Shown here: positions 51,490 through 63,724 of the stretch, one piece after another
Layout of the letters: every line of letters starts with the position of its first letter
Numbering within the stretch: position 1 is the first letter of the stretch
Assembly: GCF_964340395.1 (NCBI RefSeq)
Contig: NC_135557.1
Coordinates: 8,774,960 to 8,838,959 of the forward strand
DNA: 64,000 bases
Source: Glandiceps talaboti
Taxonomy: Eukaryota > Hemichordata > Enteropneusta > Spengelidae
Direction of reading: 5' to 3'
Translations under genes and position numbers: made by a program
Notes under the pieces: model-generated
The model's input: only the letters and a program-made list of their open reading frames with translations
Databases searched by the model: none
What the model was told of the DNA's origin: nothing

Positions 51490-51648
51490 CAAGTTATTGG
51501 CTTTGAACAGAAAATATGGATTCTATACTCTGGTCGTTCTACGTCACACAACAACTTGTGACTACGCCATTGGTATTGTGGTGCTCGAAATATGAATCAA
51601 AGCGTTTCATTCTTTCTCTCTATTTTTCATAAATTATGCTTGTGCAGG
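51490..51648 (+). repeat. Dispersed SINE-like repeat, copy c
   Basis: Shares GCCAAGTTATTGGCTTTGAA-like start, TGGTCGTTCTACGTCAC, AACTTGTG, GTGGTGCT and GAAATATG with copies a, b and d. Confidence 0.6.
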
Positions 51649-51805
51649 TATTATTTCCCAATGTTTTACTTCAGCCAGCAGGAAAACATTCGTTTGTCAC
51701 TACTCGTCTAGCTACTCGTAGTAACAAGGTCTCCTTGTAGGACTTGGCACCTTGGGATAATGAAGAAAAATAGTGGGGGGAAGTATCTGAATATCTTGCA
51801 CCTCA

Positions 51806-51880
<75 letters not shown>
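51806..51880 (+). repeat. (TA)n microsatellite
   Basis: About 37 units, followed by GTGTATGT-rich sequence to 51918. Confidence 0.95.
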
Positions 51881-51881
<1 letters not shown>

Positions 51882-52034
51882 TTGTGTGTATGTGTGTATG
51901 TGTGTGTATGTGTGTGTGTAACTTCATATGATTCAATATCTGTTTCTTCTCTTTTTTATATCATACCGTTTCCCACACCATCCATTTTATATTCTATTAC
52001 TTTAGGTATGTAAAGTAAAGGACTTACGATTCTG

Positions 52035-52398
52035 TTAAAGGGGCACAAGCTGACTGTAAAAAAAAATAGGATTTATTTGTATCTGCATTTTAAATCGTAC
52101 TCACAGTATACTACTCACTAACGTATACTTAGCCACCATTTTGCAATTGACTGAATCAAAACCTGGTACCAAGCTATATAAACGATCCGATGACGCAATT
52201 GATTATACTAATTGAAAAATGAACAGGAACTCCCTGCAATGTAATCAACAGTTCCAATAATTAATACCAGAACACACAGTTTAATGTCATAGATGCATGC
52301 AGCGCAATTAACATTATACTAGAATAGGTCTATCGAAGTTTTTATAAATTTTTTCCCCTTGAGTCAGAATCTTATAAACTCAGTTTGTGCCACTTTAA
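52035..52398. mobile_element. TTAA-ended MITE, copy 2
   Basis: TTAAAGGGGCACAAGCTGA at the left; inverted TTAAAGTGGCACAAACTGA at the right. Interior related to 3301-3654. Confidence 0.75.
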
Positions 52399-52879
52399 TA
52401 TAGAATAGATATTATCATTTCATTATCATAAATAATTTTGATTGGGTTGAAAAGAGTCGTAATATGTAACATTTAACATTTTCAGCTTTTTTTTATTGCA
52501 TTTGATATATGACGCAGTAAATGTAACAGGCTTCATATTTAATAATTGACTACTATGACAATGTGTAGTCGTTATACTGATGTCACTTTTGTTGCCGAGC
52601 AAATTTAAAACACGGGTAATATAAAAACCATTGCAACAATTTCACTTTACAAGACAGGTCTACAATCGCCTCGTGTCACCAACATAAAAACTTGATAGAC
52701 TTGCTATATACGGCAACTGTAAAACTGACTTCTACTTCGAATATTATATATTTTGAAATAATTTTTTTCAGAATGTTTTATGATAAATCATAAAACTGTG
52801 AAAGACTCGTTATATAAGTAGAACTGTGGCCCCTACTTCTAATTTTGGATTTTAAACGCTACATTATTGCAAATCTTAT

Positions 52880-52992
52880 GGACAGACAGACGGACGGACA
52901 GACGGACGGACGGAAGAACGGACGAACGAATAGATCTAGACAGACAGACAGACAGACATAGGCAGACAGGCAGGCAGACACACAGACTAACA

Positions 52993-53041
<49 letters not shown>

Positions 53042-53089
53042 ACAGAAAAATGACAACCAAACAAACAAACAAACAAACAAACAAACAAA
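52880..53089 (+). repeat. Compound (GACA/GACG/CGGA)n and (CAAA)n array
   Basis: GACAGACGGACG mixtures, GACA blocks with GGCA variants, then CAAA units. Frames such as DRQTDRQ are artefacts. Confidence 0.95.
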
Positions 53090-53099
53090 ACCCACAACG

Positions 53100-54640
53100 T
53101 TTATTTAGAGTTTGGTCACAGGATGTAAGCCTCTATATTACACCATTTTCATAGTGCCACAAGCGTTGCAATATTTTAGCTAACCATTTGTTTCAACCCT
53201 CCAACGCATTCCAACGGTAATACCATTACATTTAAATTTTAATTAGGTGTAATTTTAAATACCATAATTTATTATCTTGCATGTAATGACTTGTAACTTT
53301 AACTGAATAATCTAATTAATTTAAGTGCACTGACCGACTATATTTGATGTAATCACGTTTTACTTAAGACAGTAATTGGTTTTTGACAAATTGATATTCT
53401 GTACACTAATTATTCCTGCTGACTTAATGGGTTTATTTGCAAAAAAAATAATGTCACTAATTCTAATTAATTCTGCATGTTTAATTTCCTCATATGGATA
53501 TTTGTGCCTTAGGGTCAGAAGGAAATCCTGGCCACGTGAGGAGCATGGAAAACGTTTATAGCCGATATGATATAGTTTACTGCATGTAGATTAAATATGA
53601 TGAAGAATGCATACGGAATTTCTTTTCATATGGGTATATAGCTTAGGTATGAGAGTATATTGCAAATAGTTGTATTTTAGGCATGATACGACATTTTGGC
53701 GTATATCTAGCCCACGCAAAAAGTAATATTCTAAAACTTGTCAGAAATACAGACTTTGCCCGTCTAACCGAGTTATAGTTACCTTGCACTACGTATACAT
53801 TGCTACATGTTGCCATGGTTTTCAGTGAGTTAATATAGGGCACACATATATTCATGACACTGAAATAGATGAGATTCCTGACTTGAATAACGAGATGAGT
53901 GAACATTTAGCGTTATAGATCTCTGTCCATATTTGTTACGTCTCTGTGAAACGGTTCTCTAGATTTTGATGTCACTAACATATCTCGATTTCCCGCGTTT
54001 CGACTTTAACGTGAACTGTCGTTTAATGGCAAAGATCCGTTTTTGGATGACATTAAGCATACTCTCGATTCTAAACATTGCAATATAGCTAATGTCTTCA
54101 CATTTGCTTGTAGTTTTTTATTCCATAAAACCTCTCCTCAATTCCTGTGAGTGGATTTTCTTTATTTCAATTCCGTTCTTTATTTTACAGCAAAGACGGT
54201 CTTCTCTACTTTACCTTACCAACAAAGCCAATGTCATTAATTTTTACCAATATTTAGTTAATAGGCTTGCTATTACCGTGATCGTGCCATTAGTGAATCA
54301 CCTTTGCTATAAGCAACCAGGGGCTGCTTTATCCACCAGAGACACAATGTTATTACCTGCCGCTTTCCATAACACCCAACTCAGTCAACAGCGTTAGCAA
54401 AAAAAAAAACCTTAACAAAATACCAATTTCCGTTCGCACGGACAACATTCAAAAATAGCGAGATAAGGAGAAGACATCAGGGTGAATATGTATATTCTGG
54501 GGGGTATTTTCGTGTTACAACTTACATGAGCAGGAACTCAAATAATAACAGTGGGACACTCTAATGGATTTAGGTCAAAAGACGAGATAATACTAAGACA
54601 TATATCTCCATACTATTGCAGCGATGAATGTTGATACGTA
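53100..54640. other. No gene recognised
   Basis: AT-rich sequence. A 101-codon frame at 54092-54397 has no homology or splice support. Confidence 0.35.
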
Positions 54641-54646
54641 AGCAGA

Positions 54647-54709
54647 ATGAAGACGACGGGCGTGTTCGTGTTGATGTGGCTTGTGAGTAATCACCTGTCG
54701 GTCTCGAGG
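54647..54709 (+). CDS. Signal-peptide first exon of a candidate secreted or membrane protein
   Basis: ATG at 54647, with A at -3, opens 21 codons reading MKTTGVFVLMWLVSNHLSVS plus Arg. They end at a strong donor CGAGG|GTAAGTAT in phase 0. A basic n-region, a hydrophobic core of about 10 residues and a polar end make a classic signal peptide. A phase-0 exon at 60228 can follow it and would start ELLVTNAT, a sensible mature N-terminus. A nearer phase-0 candidate starts at 54849. The gene is on the plus strand and unfinished in this window. No family can be named from this exon alone. Confidence 0.55.
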
Positions 54710-54848
54710 GTAAGTATCTGAATACGCATTCATTATCATCTTTTCGGCATCCATTTAATGAGAAACCAGCTTTCTTTTAGAAAACGCCGCGTTCTTTCTA
54801 ACATACACAAGTATTCTCATGTCAATCCAATTAAATCGATTTGTACAG

Positions 54849-54989
54849 TGTGGTACACATCTTGCCAATTATCGAAGAAGATCTGAAGAAGCAGCAAAAG
54901 AAGAAAGACTTGTATATGTGGACAAAGTACGAGCTAGGTCCTTTGAGCAACTTCTTTCTCAACTCGTGTACTGTTTATGTCTTATCAAC
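54849..54989 (+). CDS. Weak alternative second exon
   Basis: After a possible acceptor GATTTGTACAG, the phase-0 frame following the signal exon reads CGTHLANYRRRSEEAAKEER then LVYVDKVRARSFEQLLSQL and runs to TGA. It looks protein-like and charged. No good donor is visible, so it would be either a terminal exon of a short secreted peptide (about 69 residues in all) or spurious. The intron would be only 139 bp, much shorter than others seen here. Confidence 0.2.
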
Positions 54990-55577
54990 TGAATTCATGA
55001 TTGTAACTAAAAGTGCTGATTAAGATTATTATTTCATTCAGAGTTTTTGTGAAATTGCATCTTGCACATTACCCGTACATTCAAATCGAAACTTTTGATG
55101 ATCATGCTGGTATTGAAACATGATTGTCATATTTATAATCTTCTTTATCCACAAATATAGGGTTCACGGAACACGATAGGTTCAAATTTCTTTTAACAAA
55201 ACCAAGAATATGTCCCACTTTCGTTTGTATAGAAATGGAATGATTGACACGTATAGTGCAATTAGTAATAATTGTACTGGAAAATGTACCTGTTGTCATG
55301 GTAACGAGGGCGATGACCTACATTTCTCAAGTGTTACATTATCTACTTTACATCAGCATTGATATTGTAATTTTTCTTTCTGGAACGTCATATGACACAA
55401 TGTAGTAATATGCAACTACAGCGATAGAGTAAAACAGATCCTACATTTTGTTGCTGCCAACAGTACCTGTAAACCGTCAATCGAGGGCAAAAAAAGGCAG
55501 CCTTTCGATCATTGTATCAACAGTCATTAACCAAAAGCAGATTCCTAAGCTACCATAAATGGTGCTTGACTTAGGCT

Positions 55578-55914
55578 CAAAGTGGTCATATGGATGACGA
55601 TTGAATGTCTTTTCGCATTATTGATTTTAAAACAATCTTGTCATGGCTTCCTACTTGAAAAATCAATGTGAAACAATATATGCCAAGCTCTTGTTTGTAA
55701 CTTTTTTTTTGCAAAAGCATAAGAAATCTTTGTTATTACAATAACAAACTTTTTAGACATTGGTTTTTTAATTTGCTTTTTTGAAATGTATTGAGTGACA
55801 AACAAAAACTTTGTCAATGTTGTGTCACATTGATTTTTCAAGTAGGAAGCCATTATAAAATCCAAAATCCAAAATACATACCAAATCTTCACCCATGTGG
55901 CGTGGCCACTTTAA
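55578..55914. mobile_element. Palindromic MITE with AAAGTGGCCA ends, copy 2
   Basis: Left CAAAGTGGTCATATGGATGA, right GGCGTGGCCACTTTAA. Shares ATGGCTTCCTACTTGAAAAA and CAATGTGAAACAATAT with copy 1. Confidence 0.85.
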
Positions 55915-56353
55915 TTGATAAATTGCAATAATTCTTCAAATGACTCGTGTAAATAAAAACAAATCTAAAAGGACACCTATAACTTGATATCATCAATGTA
56001 TATACCACATCATTCGAAATCTGAAACTTGTATACTAATTATCGAAAATCATTAATTATGCAAGCTGTCAATTAGAATTAAAAATCTACATCACGACGTT
56101 ATATAGGACGTCTGTAATTGTTATCTTCAATGTAGGTATTTCAAATTTAAAGCTTGCATTCTAAAGAAGCAAGGAAATAGTTTGTTCACGTTATGCAAAT
56201 TGCAATTATAAGCTATTTTGTAGGACATGTGTATTTTGTTGTCGTCCATGTGCATATACCATTTTATATGAACTTTGAAATTTGTGTTCTGAAGATACTG
56301 TAATAATGCATATAGAGATGGTCCAAAAACATAATCGGAACCTTGTTGTTCTC

Positions 56354-56500
56354 TTAAAGGGGCCACTAATCAGGATTGAATTTTATTCTGGATTTTTAAT
56401 TTTAAAACAATTTTATCATGGCTCACTCCTTGAAAATATTATTGTGAATAAGCCCTTATTTGTAACTTAAAGAAATTGCGAAAGCATAAGAAATATGTAA
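56354..56500. mobile_element. Palindromic MITE family, partial copy 3
   Basis: Left half only: TTAAAGGGGCCACTAATCAG, TTTTAAAACAATTTTATCAT and GGCTCACTCCTTGAAAATAT. The right half is missing. Confidence 0.65.
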
Positions 56501-56600
56501 AATCTTTAACAGGATGCATGTCAAAGTATTTTAGATTTGATACAATAGTGTTTGAGATATCGTGTTTACATACCCACCTACACACAAGCATATGTAAGTA

Positions 56601-56601
<1 letters not shown>

Positions 56602-56639
<38 letters not shown>
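56602..56639 (+). repeat. (GACA)n microsatellite
   Basis: About nine units. Confidence 0.9.
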
Positions 56640-56641
<2 letters not shown>

Positions 56642-56782
56642 TTATTAAGATGTTATTAACTTGCCATTATGGAAGGTAAACTAGTTACGCACGGAGGTAG
56701 AGTTGTGAGTGAGCCAGAGAGCGAGGGGGGAATGAATGGATGAATAAGTAAGTGAGCGAGCGAGGGGGTGCGTGATTGACCG

Positions 56783-56822
56783 ACCGACTGACTGACTGAC
56801 TGACTGACTGACTGACTGACTG
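56783..56822 (+). repeat. (GACT)n microsatellite
   Basis: About nine units within a wider GAGC/GAGT-rich degenerate region from 56705. Confidence 0.9.
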
Positions 56823-57544
56823 AGCGAGTGTGAGATAAATGAATTTAGAGCGGATCAAACAATTCCATGTAAAATGTGGATATTTTGTCAGCGAATTCAC
56901 AGAAAAACAGGTCTCAGTAAACCTACTATCTTTGGATTTATTAAGGTTTGGAGAACTATCTAAATAAACTGCGACACTTGAAGTGGCACATTGATTAACA
57001 GTACTGTGAAGTTCTATTTTAATTAACTTGTGTCCTCTCAATACTAACAAATGTTCCGTGACACTACTGCCGCTTGTCAATCAAAACATATGCTTTTCAC
57101 ACACATCCACAATGGCTGAAAGAAATGAAGTGAACTGTTCAAATGTTGATTTAATTAAAGTTATCGATTGGTGCTTGACAGTATTGATATTCACGGCGTG
57201 TATGGTACTTTTTCCGATAAATAAAACCAATTTCCGTGGTGAATTTTAAACCGTTCTTTCATTTTCCGGTGCATATTGTGCTATGAAAAGCGATAGGCGG
57301 AGTTTTTTTTCAAAGGTTAAGTAAATATTGCTGAGTAGAACACTGCCATTTGACAAATGCAATATTTTATTATAGGTAGATTAGGACTTTGTGTTGCCTA
57401 TGTGTTAGTTGAGATACGCGTGAGCTGTCTTTATGTGAAAGCTTGTTTCGTTAAATTGCCATTTTAAATTAGTAATCAAATGATGTCATTTCAATACATA
57501 AACGGTGTATTTTGATTAAACAAATAAATGAAATATGTTACTTA

Positions 57545-57915
57545 TTAGGCGTAAAAAAATGGGTGGTTCCGATTACATTCAATTTTAAAATAGTTGGGGT
57601 TGATAGATTTTTATTCTATTTTATTATATTTTTTTCATGTGTGAGTGTCTAGTTCAGGTTTTCCATTGTGTTCCAAATGGTCTCTGTGTTGTTTATTTCT
57701 TCCTAACAGATGTACATCCATTACAGAATCGATTGGAAAAATAGTTTTATATTGATGTCAGTTTCCGCACCCACTATGTCATGCGAGACTTCACACGATT
57801 TTCGCGAATTTATTATTATTTTTCTCGAATACTTAAAAAAAAGGTTTAGGGTCGGAGTGAAAATCTAGGTGGGGTTGGGTAACCGGAACCAAACAACCTT
57901 TTTTATTTGGCCTTA
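57545..57915. mobile_element. TTAGGCC MITE, copy 3
   Basis: Ends ATTAGGCGTAAAAAAATG and TTTTTATTTGGCCTTAG. Interior very similar to copy 2 (CCAAATGGTCTCTGTGTTG, TTGATGTCAGTTTCCGCA). Confidence 0.85.
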
Positions 57916-59098
57916 GCAGACTGGAGTTAGAACATTCGTTTGTTAATATTAAGCTTTTGGTGAAATCTCATACCACTAAAAGACGAGTCTCAGTAGACTG
58001 AGCAGAAATTAATAATGTTAACAACTTTGAAACTGAACACTAAAAAGCAAAGTATAAATTTCAATATTTACCTTTTAATGTCTTGGAGTCCGTGTACTAA
58101 GTTTATAGGAAACATTCGTTGTCATGGTGATGCTTCAATTGTATTTCAATAAAATGTTTTTTCAGTATTTGTTATGATTCTGTATGTATACTGGTCGTTA
58201 GTATCCTTCGTGATGCAATGTAAACTGTTTTCAGGATTTCTACGAAAATGTCAAATACAAAATAAGTATGCCGTCTTGCCGAAATTATGCCCTTAAATGC
58301 TAACCTCAGTCGACATCAGTTTGTTTTCCAAAACAAAGGCTGGAAAGACCGGATAGGAAAGGATAAAAGGAAGATCATATTTGTAAGCTACGTGCATCCA
58401 AGATAAGAATCAGTGAACACGTCATCTCGTAATACTTCTGATTGGCTAACTAGAATCCACTCATTTGCATCATGTGCCACCAATGAACCAAGCAGTGATT
58501 TAACAGAAATTGATTACGAGTAAGGAATACTTGCATCAGTGACAGGAAATCTATACAGGCGTCGATATCATTTATTCTGACTCAAAACAACTCAACGAGA
58601 TCTACCAGTCTGGCAGATGAAGTCATGAGGCAGATGGGGACAGACCACATTCATTATGTCCAGAACACATCTTCGGCCTATTAGATGACAGTCAATTTAA
58701 TTTTCTTTCATCTGGAATTACTTCCGCTGCTTGCGCTTATCTGGCTTCGAGTGTGTCCGCGTTACAACTATAACCAGTTTGGGTTTAGTTTGTGAATAGA
58801 TTCAAATAACCACGGAAATGAAATCGATCGGATAAGGAAGGTTGATCCCGTGTAACTGCATTTCCAGACAATGTTTAAAAGGCCTGGAGTTTAATGCTAG
58901 CGTTTCTAAAGCTTTCAGCAGTCGACGTTCGTTCTGTGCCAGAATGTCTTTCGTCTGTTAGCATATATTGGCTTAAACGTTCAAACGCGGGTTTTCAACT
59001 TTCGTCTCCAAGTCAACAAATACCGTACTTTGATTTCAATTTACGTGTCATTCGAGCTTTTGTAAACTTGAAGTATTTTCAACCGAAGATTTTATCAT
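57916..59098. other. Intronic or intergenic sequence
   Basis: If 54647 and 60228 belong together, this is within their 5.5-kb intron. A short cluster of ATTGG, ATTTGCAT and CCAAT lies at 58441-58484. No exon was recognised. Confidence 0.35.
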
Positions 59099-59490
59099 TT
59101 TTTGGAGCCTTGCGGAAAGGTTGAAGATTTATGTCGTGTATTTGCTTGATCAGGATATCTCATCGCACCTAACAGAAAGTGGTTCATGTCTTCAAGAAGT
59201 CTTTCAAATTCGTCAACATTAGTATTACTTGATTGCTATCATCGATTCAGCGAAGTTCCAATCTTGGTACTTTAATATTAATCAACGTCTGTTTTTGGAG
59301 CCTTGAGGAAGATTCAAATCATGCGTTTCCCAGTGATGAAAATATATCGTCGCATCTAACGCGGTGTGTCGATATTTTCCTTTCGTCGTATGTCTTCATG
59401 AAGTCTTTCAAGTTTATCGTCATTTGGCATTTCTATAAGCGTGATTGCTAACATCGACTCAGCGAAGTTGTAGTGCTTTAACATTAACGA
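59099..59490 (+). repeat. Two tandem, diverged copies of an about 195-bp segment
   Basis: Both copies contain, in order, TTTTTGGAGCCTTG.GG, AT.TC.TCGCA.CTAAC, TCTTCA.GAAGTCTTTCAA and GATTGCTA.CATCGA.TCAGCGAAG. Unit starts are at 59099 and 59292. The function is unknown. A possible donor CAAA|GTAAGT follows at 59575. Confidence 0.75.
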
Positions 59491-60227
59491 ATTTGTGATT
59501 GCAATCTCTGCCGTTAATGATTATTTATACTGGACATGGTTCTCAAACATCACTGGGTCGATTATTTCTATCAAAGTAAGTAGGATAAGTGTGCCATGTA
59601 GAGCAATTTCGAACAAAATCCATCTTTGTGAATATACTTGTATCGCTTTGAACTGATCTTAAATCCAGAATACCCATGTGTAACCTTAAATGATTCCCTG
59701 CACAAGCCGCCAACGTAATCTCTAGTACTCACATTCATACAACTCTATAAAGTATGTATTTATCCGTTCTTGTAACCATTAACCTTTAGCATTTAACCCT
59801 GGGCATGACCCTACCACAACCTACAAATCATGCTTGATTACCTGATGTAAAAGAAATAACCGATAGCCTGCATAGCACTGTGGGTGTTTGCTGTAAGTAC
59901 ATAAACCACCCAAGGGTGAAACATTATTAACATTTCCTTTCAGACATTAAGTCTACACATGTATTCTTCTTATTTTATCAAAGCAGGATATGCATATTAT
60001 TGACCTCTGAACTTTCATTTGCACTGCCAACAACTGTGAAACGTGTCAAAAGATGAAATGTTCACCATTCCATGTGCTTTGTAGTACACAAATTGCTTGT
60101 CTCTGCGCTGACCAGTATTTCTTACAGAGAACTAAACACAATTTAATTTTTTGTTCTTCTCAACAAAATTAAAGAGAGAGGTTGTAATAGAATTAATCAT
60201 TTTTAATAATTCTATGTATGTTCTTAG

Positions 60228-60573
60228 GAGCTTCTTGTCACCAATGCCACTAGAATTCCCGATAACATTAAGGAGAATACGACAACCGATCATCTTCACA
60301 AGGAGAAATGTATCCCGTTTAATCTGGAAGATGCGAGTGTTTTAAAAGGAAATTTACAGAGTCAGGATTTACTAAAGAACGGAATCACCTGTCCAGCACT
60401 TGACGTGAACTGTAATAGTATTCCAGAGTTCCGTTGCTTAAAGGAAAATAGTTTGCACACAACAACAAGTTCAATACAAACATGTGCTCTACATTGCGGT
60501 CGTGACATTGATGTATATATTTGTGACTCTTCTGATAAATGGATAGGGCCACGACCTTTATGTCAAAGTAAAG
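60228..60573 (+). CDS. Internal exon with sushi-like cysteine pattern (candidate ectodomain)
   Basis: The acceptor is TATGTTCTTAG and the donor AGTAAAG|GTAAGT. The frame is open for all 346 nt (115 codons plus one base; phase 0 in, phase 1 out). It begins ELLVTNATRIPDNIKENTTT, with two N-glycosylation sequons. It then has eight cysteines; the last stretch, C-ALHC-GRDIDVYIC-DSSDKWIGPRPLC, matches the second half of a CCP/sushi module (C..., C-x5-W-x-G-P-x-P-x-C). The first half fits less well, so this is a divergent or related module. No ATG lies in this frame, so a start-based search misses it. It was probably joined to the signal exon at 54647 by its matching phase. Sushi modules usually mediate extracellular protein binding. 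Confidence 0.65.
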
Positions 60574-61806
60574 GTAAGTAGTCTGTCGTTATCTATGTAC
60601 CGTATATATCATAGTCACATTGACGGGAATTTATCTTACACGTAACATATTTGTATTCGGTATACGCACTAAAACAAAGTGATAAGGAATTGAAGATAGT
60701 AACAGTAGTTTTCGGTGCTCATACAGATGCATACTAATGAAACCTTTTTTTTTAATACTCAAACATTGGAATAATTAAGTGAATAATTTCTTTGGGTATT
60801 TTTCACCACAAAGACTGTATGGTGAGCAACTGTAGTATTTTCCAGGCGAAACGTATTTTTTACTTTAACTAAGAAGTCAGGGTCCTAATAATTTGAAAAC
60901 TTTCTAGCAATTTTGAAGAATAGATAGGGGAGGACAATTCAGAAATTGAACAAGCAGTAAATACTAGTGTACAATTACAAGCTGGATTGCAAAAAAAGTG
61001 TAACATTTGATGAAAGGAGACGGTTTAACAATGAAGTTGGGTTCATGTGTTGGTTTTATTTCTAACTCGTGTTCTTATTAATTGCCTTTGTTTCTTGTGC
61101 TTTTTCTTATTTGCAATTACAATAGAAAAATTAATATTCTCTAATCAAAATTTTTAAATTAGCAAATTGACAACACTGAAAAACTTTGAATATTAGATGG
61201 TTATAGAATTATCGTATAAATACTGCAGCGACTGTACAGACGGTATTATCGATATTGTTGTACTAAGTAATGCGAATAGGGCCTACAGATAAACAATTCG
61301 TAGGGGTATATCAGGAGAACTATTCCCACACGTGTCGCCATGACAACCTTCATTGAAAGGAGAAATCATCTTAATGAAATTTCGCAACTATTCTGTGTAC
61401 CAAAATATAGCAGGCAATCCAATCATGGAAGTTATATTCCTAATTGCTAGTCACAAATAAGATAGTCACTGAAGCGTTAATGTTTTCCTGAGTACGTGAC
61501 ACTGAAATTCGCAATTGGAGAAGTTAACAAACACATGGTCTAGATACCGTGAAGTGGATATGGTTTAATATCATCTAGGAATACATAAATCAATCGATAA
61601 CTGTTGTAAGTGGTAGCTAGATTCAGGTCAAAGTTCACCAAAGAAATCCATATATTGCATATAATATTTACTAAGACGCAGGTAATGAAATAAAAATCAA
61701 TTAAGAGATGACAGCTCGAACATTAAACATATCAATGCAAGTTATAGTTTCATTGTCAGTAGGTTGACTGCAGTGCATTTATCAAAGTGACATGCAATAA
61801 GCAAAC
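60574..61806. other. Probable intron, nothing recognised
   Basis: AT-rich sequence between two candidate exons. No element ends or exons were found. Confidence 0.4.
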
Positions 61807-61908
61807 TATGTATGTATGTATGTATGTATGTATGTATGTATGTATACATGTATGTATGTATGTATGTATGTATGTATGTATGTATGTATGTATGTACGTA
61901 TGTATGTG
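61807..61908 (+). repeat. (ATGT)n microsatellite
   Basis: ATGT units with a few ATAC or ACGT variants. Confidence 0.95.
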
Positions 61909-61994
61909 TCTTGCTGACTGACTGATTGACCGACTGAGTCTTTCTGTCTGTCTACCTGTCTGGTGCATGCCTGCCTGCTCGCATGCCTATCTAT

Positions 61995-62142
<148 letters not shown>

Positions 62143-62304
62143 ATGATTGGCTGGCTTGCTGTCTGACTGTCCGTTCATTTGCGTTTTTTTTAATGGATAT
62201 TGCATATACGTAACGCGTCAGAATTTATTCTCCAGAACCCTCATGGTGTATGTTCTAGAAACATTTTAAAGTATAGGTCATAATTACATGTTCCTCTATT
62301 ACAG

Positions 62305-62436
62305 TCACCATGGATCGCTCATTAACCAAAGTAAGCAGGAAGAAGAGGCTTATCAATGGAAATTCATTGACAGTAACTATATCAGTGATCTTAGCCTTGT
62401 GTGTTGTTTTTTGTAAAGACCTATCGTCACAAATCG
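62305..62436 (+). CDS. Exon with hydrophobic segment; next exon of the sushi-like gene or first coding exon of another gene
   Basis: The acceptor is TTCCTCTATTACAG; the donor is AAATCG|GTAAGT. Joined after the exon at 60573 (phase 1), it reads V-T-MDRSLTKVSRKKRLINGN, then SLTVTISVILALCVVF and CKDLSSQI. The hydrophobic part (about 16-18 residues) could span a membrane. However, an ATG at 62310 sits in a near-perfect CACCATGG context. The basic run KVSRKKR lies before the helix, which predicts a cytosolic N-terminus. That favours a separate type II or signal-bearing protein whose 5' UTR is spliced here. Both models are open; the exon itself is well supported by its splice sites. Confidence 0.5.
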
Positions 62437-62652
62437 GTAAGTTGATAAAATACATACGACAATCAGTAGACCGCACACCTCTGCTAGTATTGATCATTTG
62501 TTGTAATTACTAGCTTACTACATAAGAAATCAAAGGAGGCCGCCCAAAGGATTTGATCTTAACGATGCCAGTAATTCCATTGTTTTACCCCGCCAAAATG
62601 TAGTAAATTGGCATTGTTTCACTGATGTGACAGTCAATTAATAGTTTATACA

Positions 62653-62860
62653 TGTATGTATGTATGTATGTATGTATGTATGTATGTATGTATGTATGTA
62701 TTCATGTACGTACGTATGTATGTATGTATGTATGTATGTATGTATGTATGCATGTATGTATGCATGCATGCATGCATGCATGCATGTATGTATGTATGTA
62801 TGTATGTATGTATGTATGTATGTATGTATGTATGTATGTATGTATGTATGTATGTATGTA
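62653..62860 (+). repeat. (ATGT)n array with ATGC block
   Basis: ATGT units with an internal ATGC block at about 62760-62786, an ATGT-derived variant. Confidence 0.96.
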
Positions 62861-62895
62861 TCTATCCACGATGACATTGCTACCAAACAGAGAAA

Positions 62896-62928
62896 CAGAC
62901 AGACAAACAAACAAACAAACAAACAAAA
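62896..62928 (+). repeat. (GACA)n-(AAAC)n short microsatellite
   Basis: A short run of GACA then CAAA units. Confidence 0.85.
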
Positions 62929-63314
62929 CAGTGCCCTCTGTCAAACTCTGTATGCACAAGAAGGAAATGATGATAAAAGTGGATGACAATGAAAAATAAC
63001 TGAAAGTCAAAATTCATTGAATTGAATTAATTTTATTTCATTGGAACCATAACATAATACCATAATATTAAAATAAGAGTAACAACGTTAACAAAAAATT
63101 GTGATTAGGACCTTGGAAATATTTCACTTAAAACTAGTCTAGTCAATGGTCCTGGTAGCTAAGAGAGATATACTATTTACATAGCATACAAGCAAATAAC
63201 ATATGAATAATAAAATGCATTCCTACATAAACATTCCAAAACAAAAATGAAACAGTACCAAACAAAGAAAAAAACTATGCTAAAACAGTAAAGATAATTA
63301 TACCATGCTCGAGC

Positions 63315-63440
63315 CAAGTTAAACAAAAAATATGGAATATATATATATTAACAACTCCCGTCCTTTACACGACAACACGTGTGTGTGTGTCACTGGTTCT
63401 GCTGTGTTCGAAATATGAGACCAAATAATCCAAATTACTA
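63315..63440 (+). repeat. Dispersed SINE-like repeat, copy d
   Basis: Shares GCCAAGTT, ACAAAAAATATGG, the ACACGACAACACGTGTGT block, CACTGGTTCTGCTGTG and CGAAATATGA with the other copies. Confidence 0.5.
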
Positions 63441-63724
63441 TTAATTGTTTGTAAGGAGCGACAGAGTATAGTGTGCTGTTTTAAAGAAATTATATCATCA
63501 TTTTTATTCCAATAATGAATCGTCAAAGTTTTTTATGCTATTCATTACTACATTCTATGATTAATTAGCACGTTTCCGCTTGCTAAATTATAAATTGACA
63601 ATGCAATCCACTACAGTTGAAACATTGATAATTTATGACGTCACAACTTCATAATTCAAAATTTAATAGATATGGAGACCCAAGAACCTTTTAGTCGTGC
63701 ATGTTTGGCGTATTTATTATCATA

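Noticed and set aside
54092-54397. 101-codon frame
   Set aside because: Starts with ATG but has no signal, domain or splice context; compatible with chance in 64 kb.
54849-54990. Insulin B-chain-like CGTHLA
   Set aside because: The second B-chain cysteine at the expected spacing is absent, so the likeness is chance.
57115-57249. Small ORF with a hydrophobic stretch (CLTVLIFTACMVLF)
   Set aside because: Good start context but only 45 codons, no homology and no transcript signal beyond a nearby ATAAATAAA.
60151-60345. Plus-strand frame of 64 codons
   Set aside because: It overlaps the exon at 60228 in a different frame and has no cysteine pattern or splice support.
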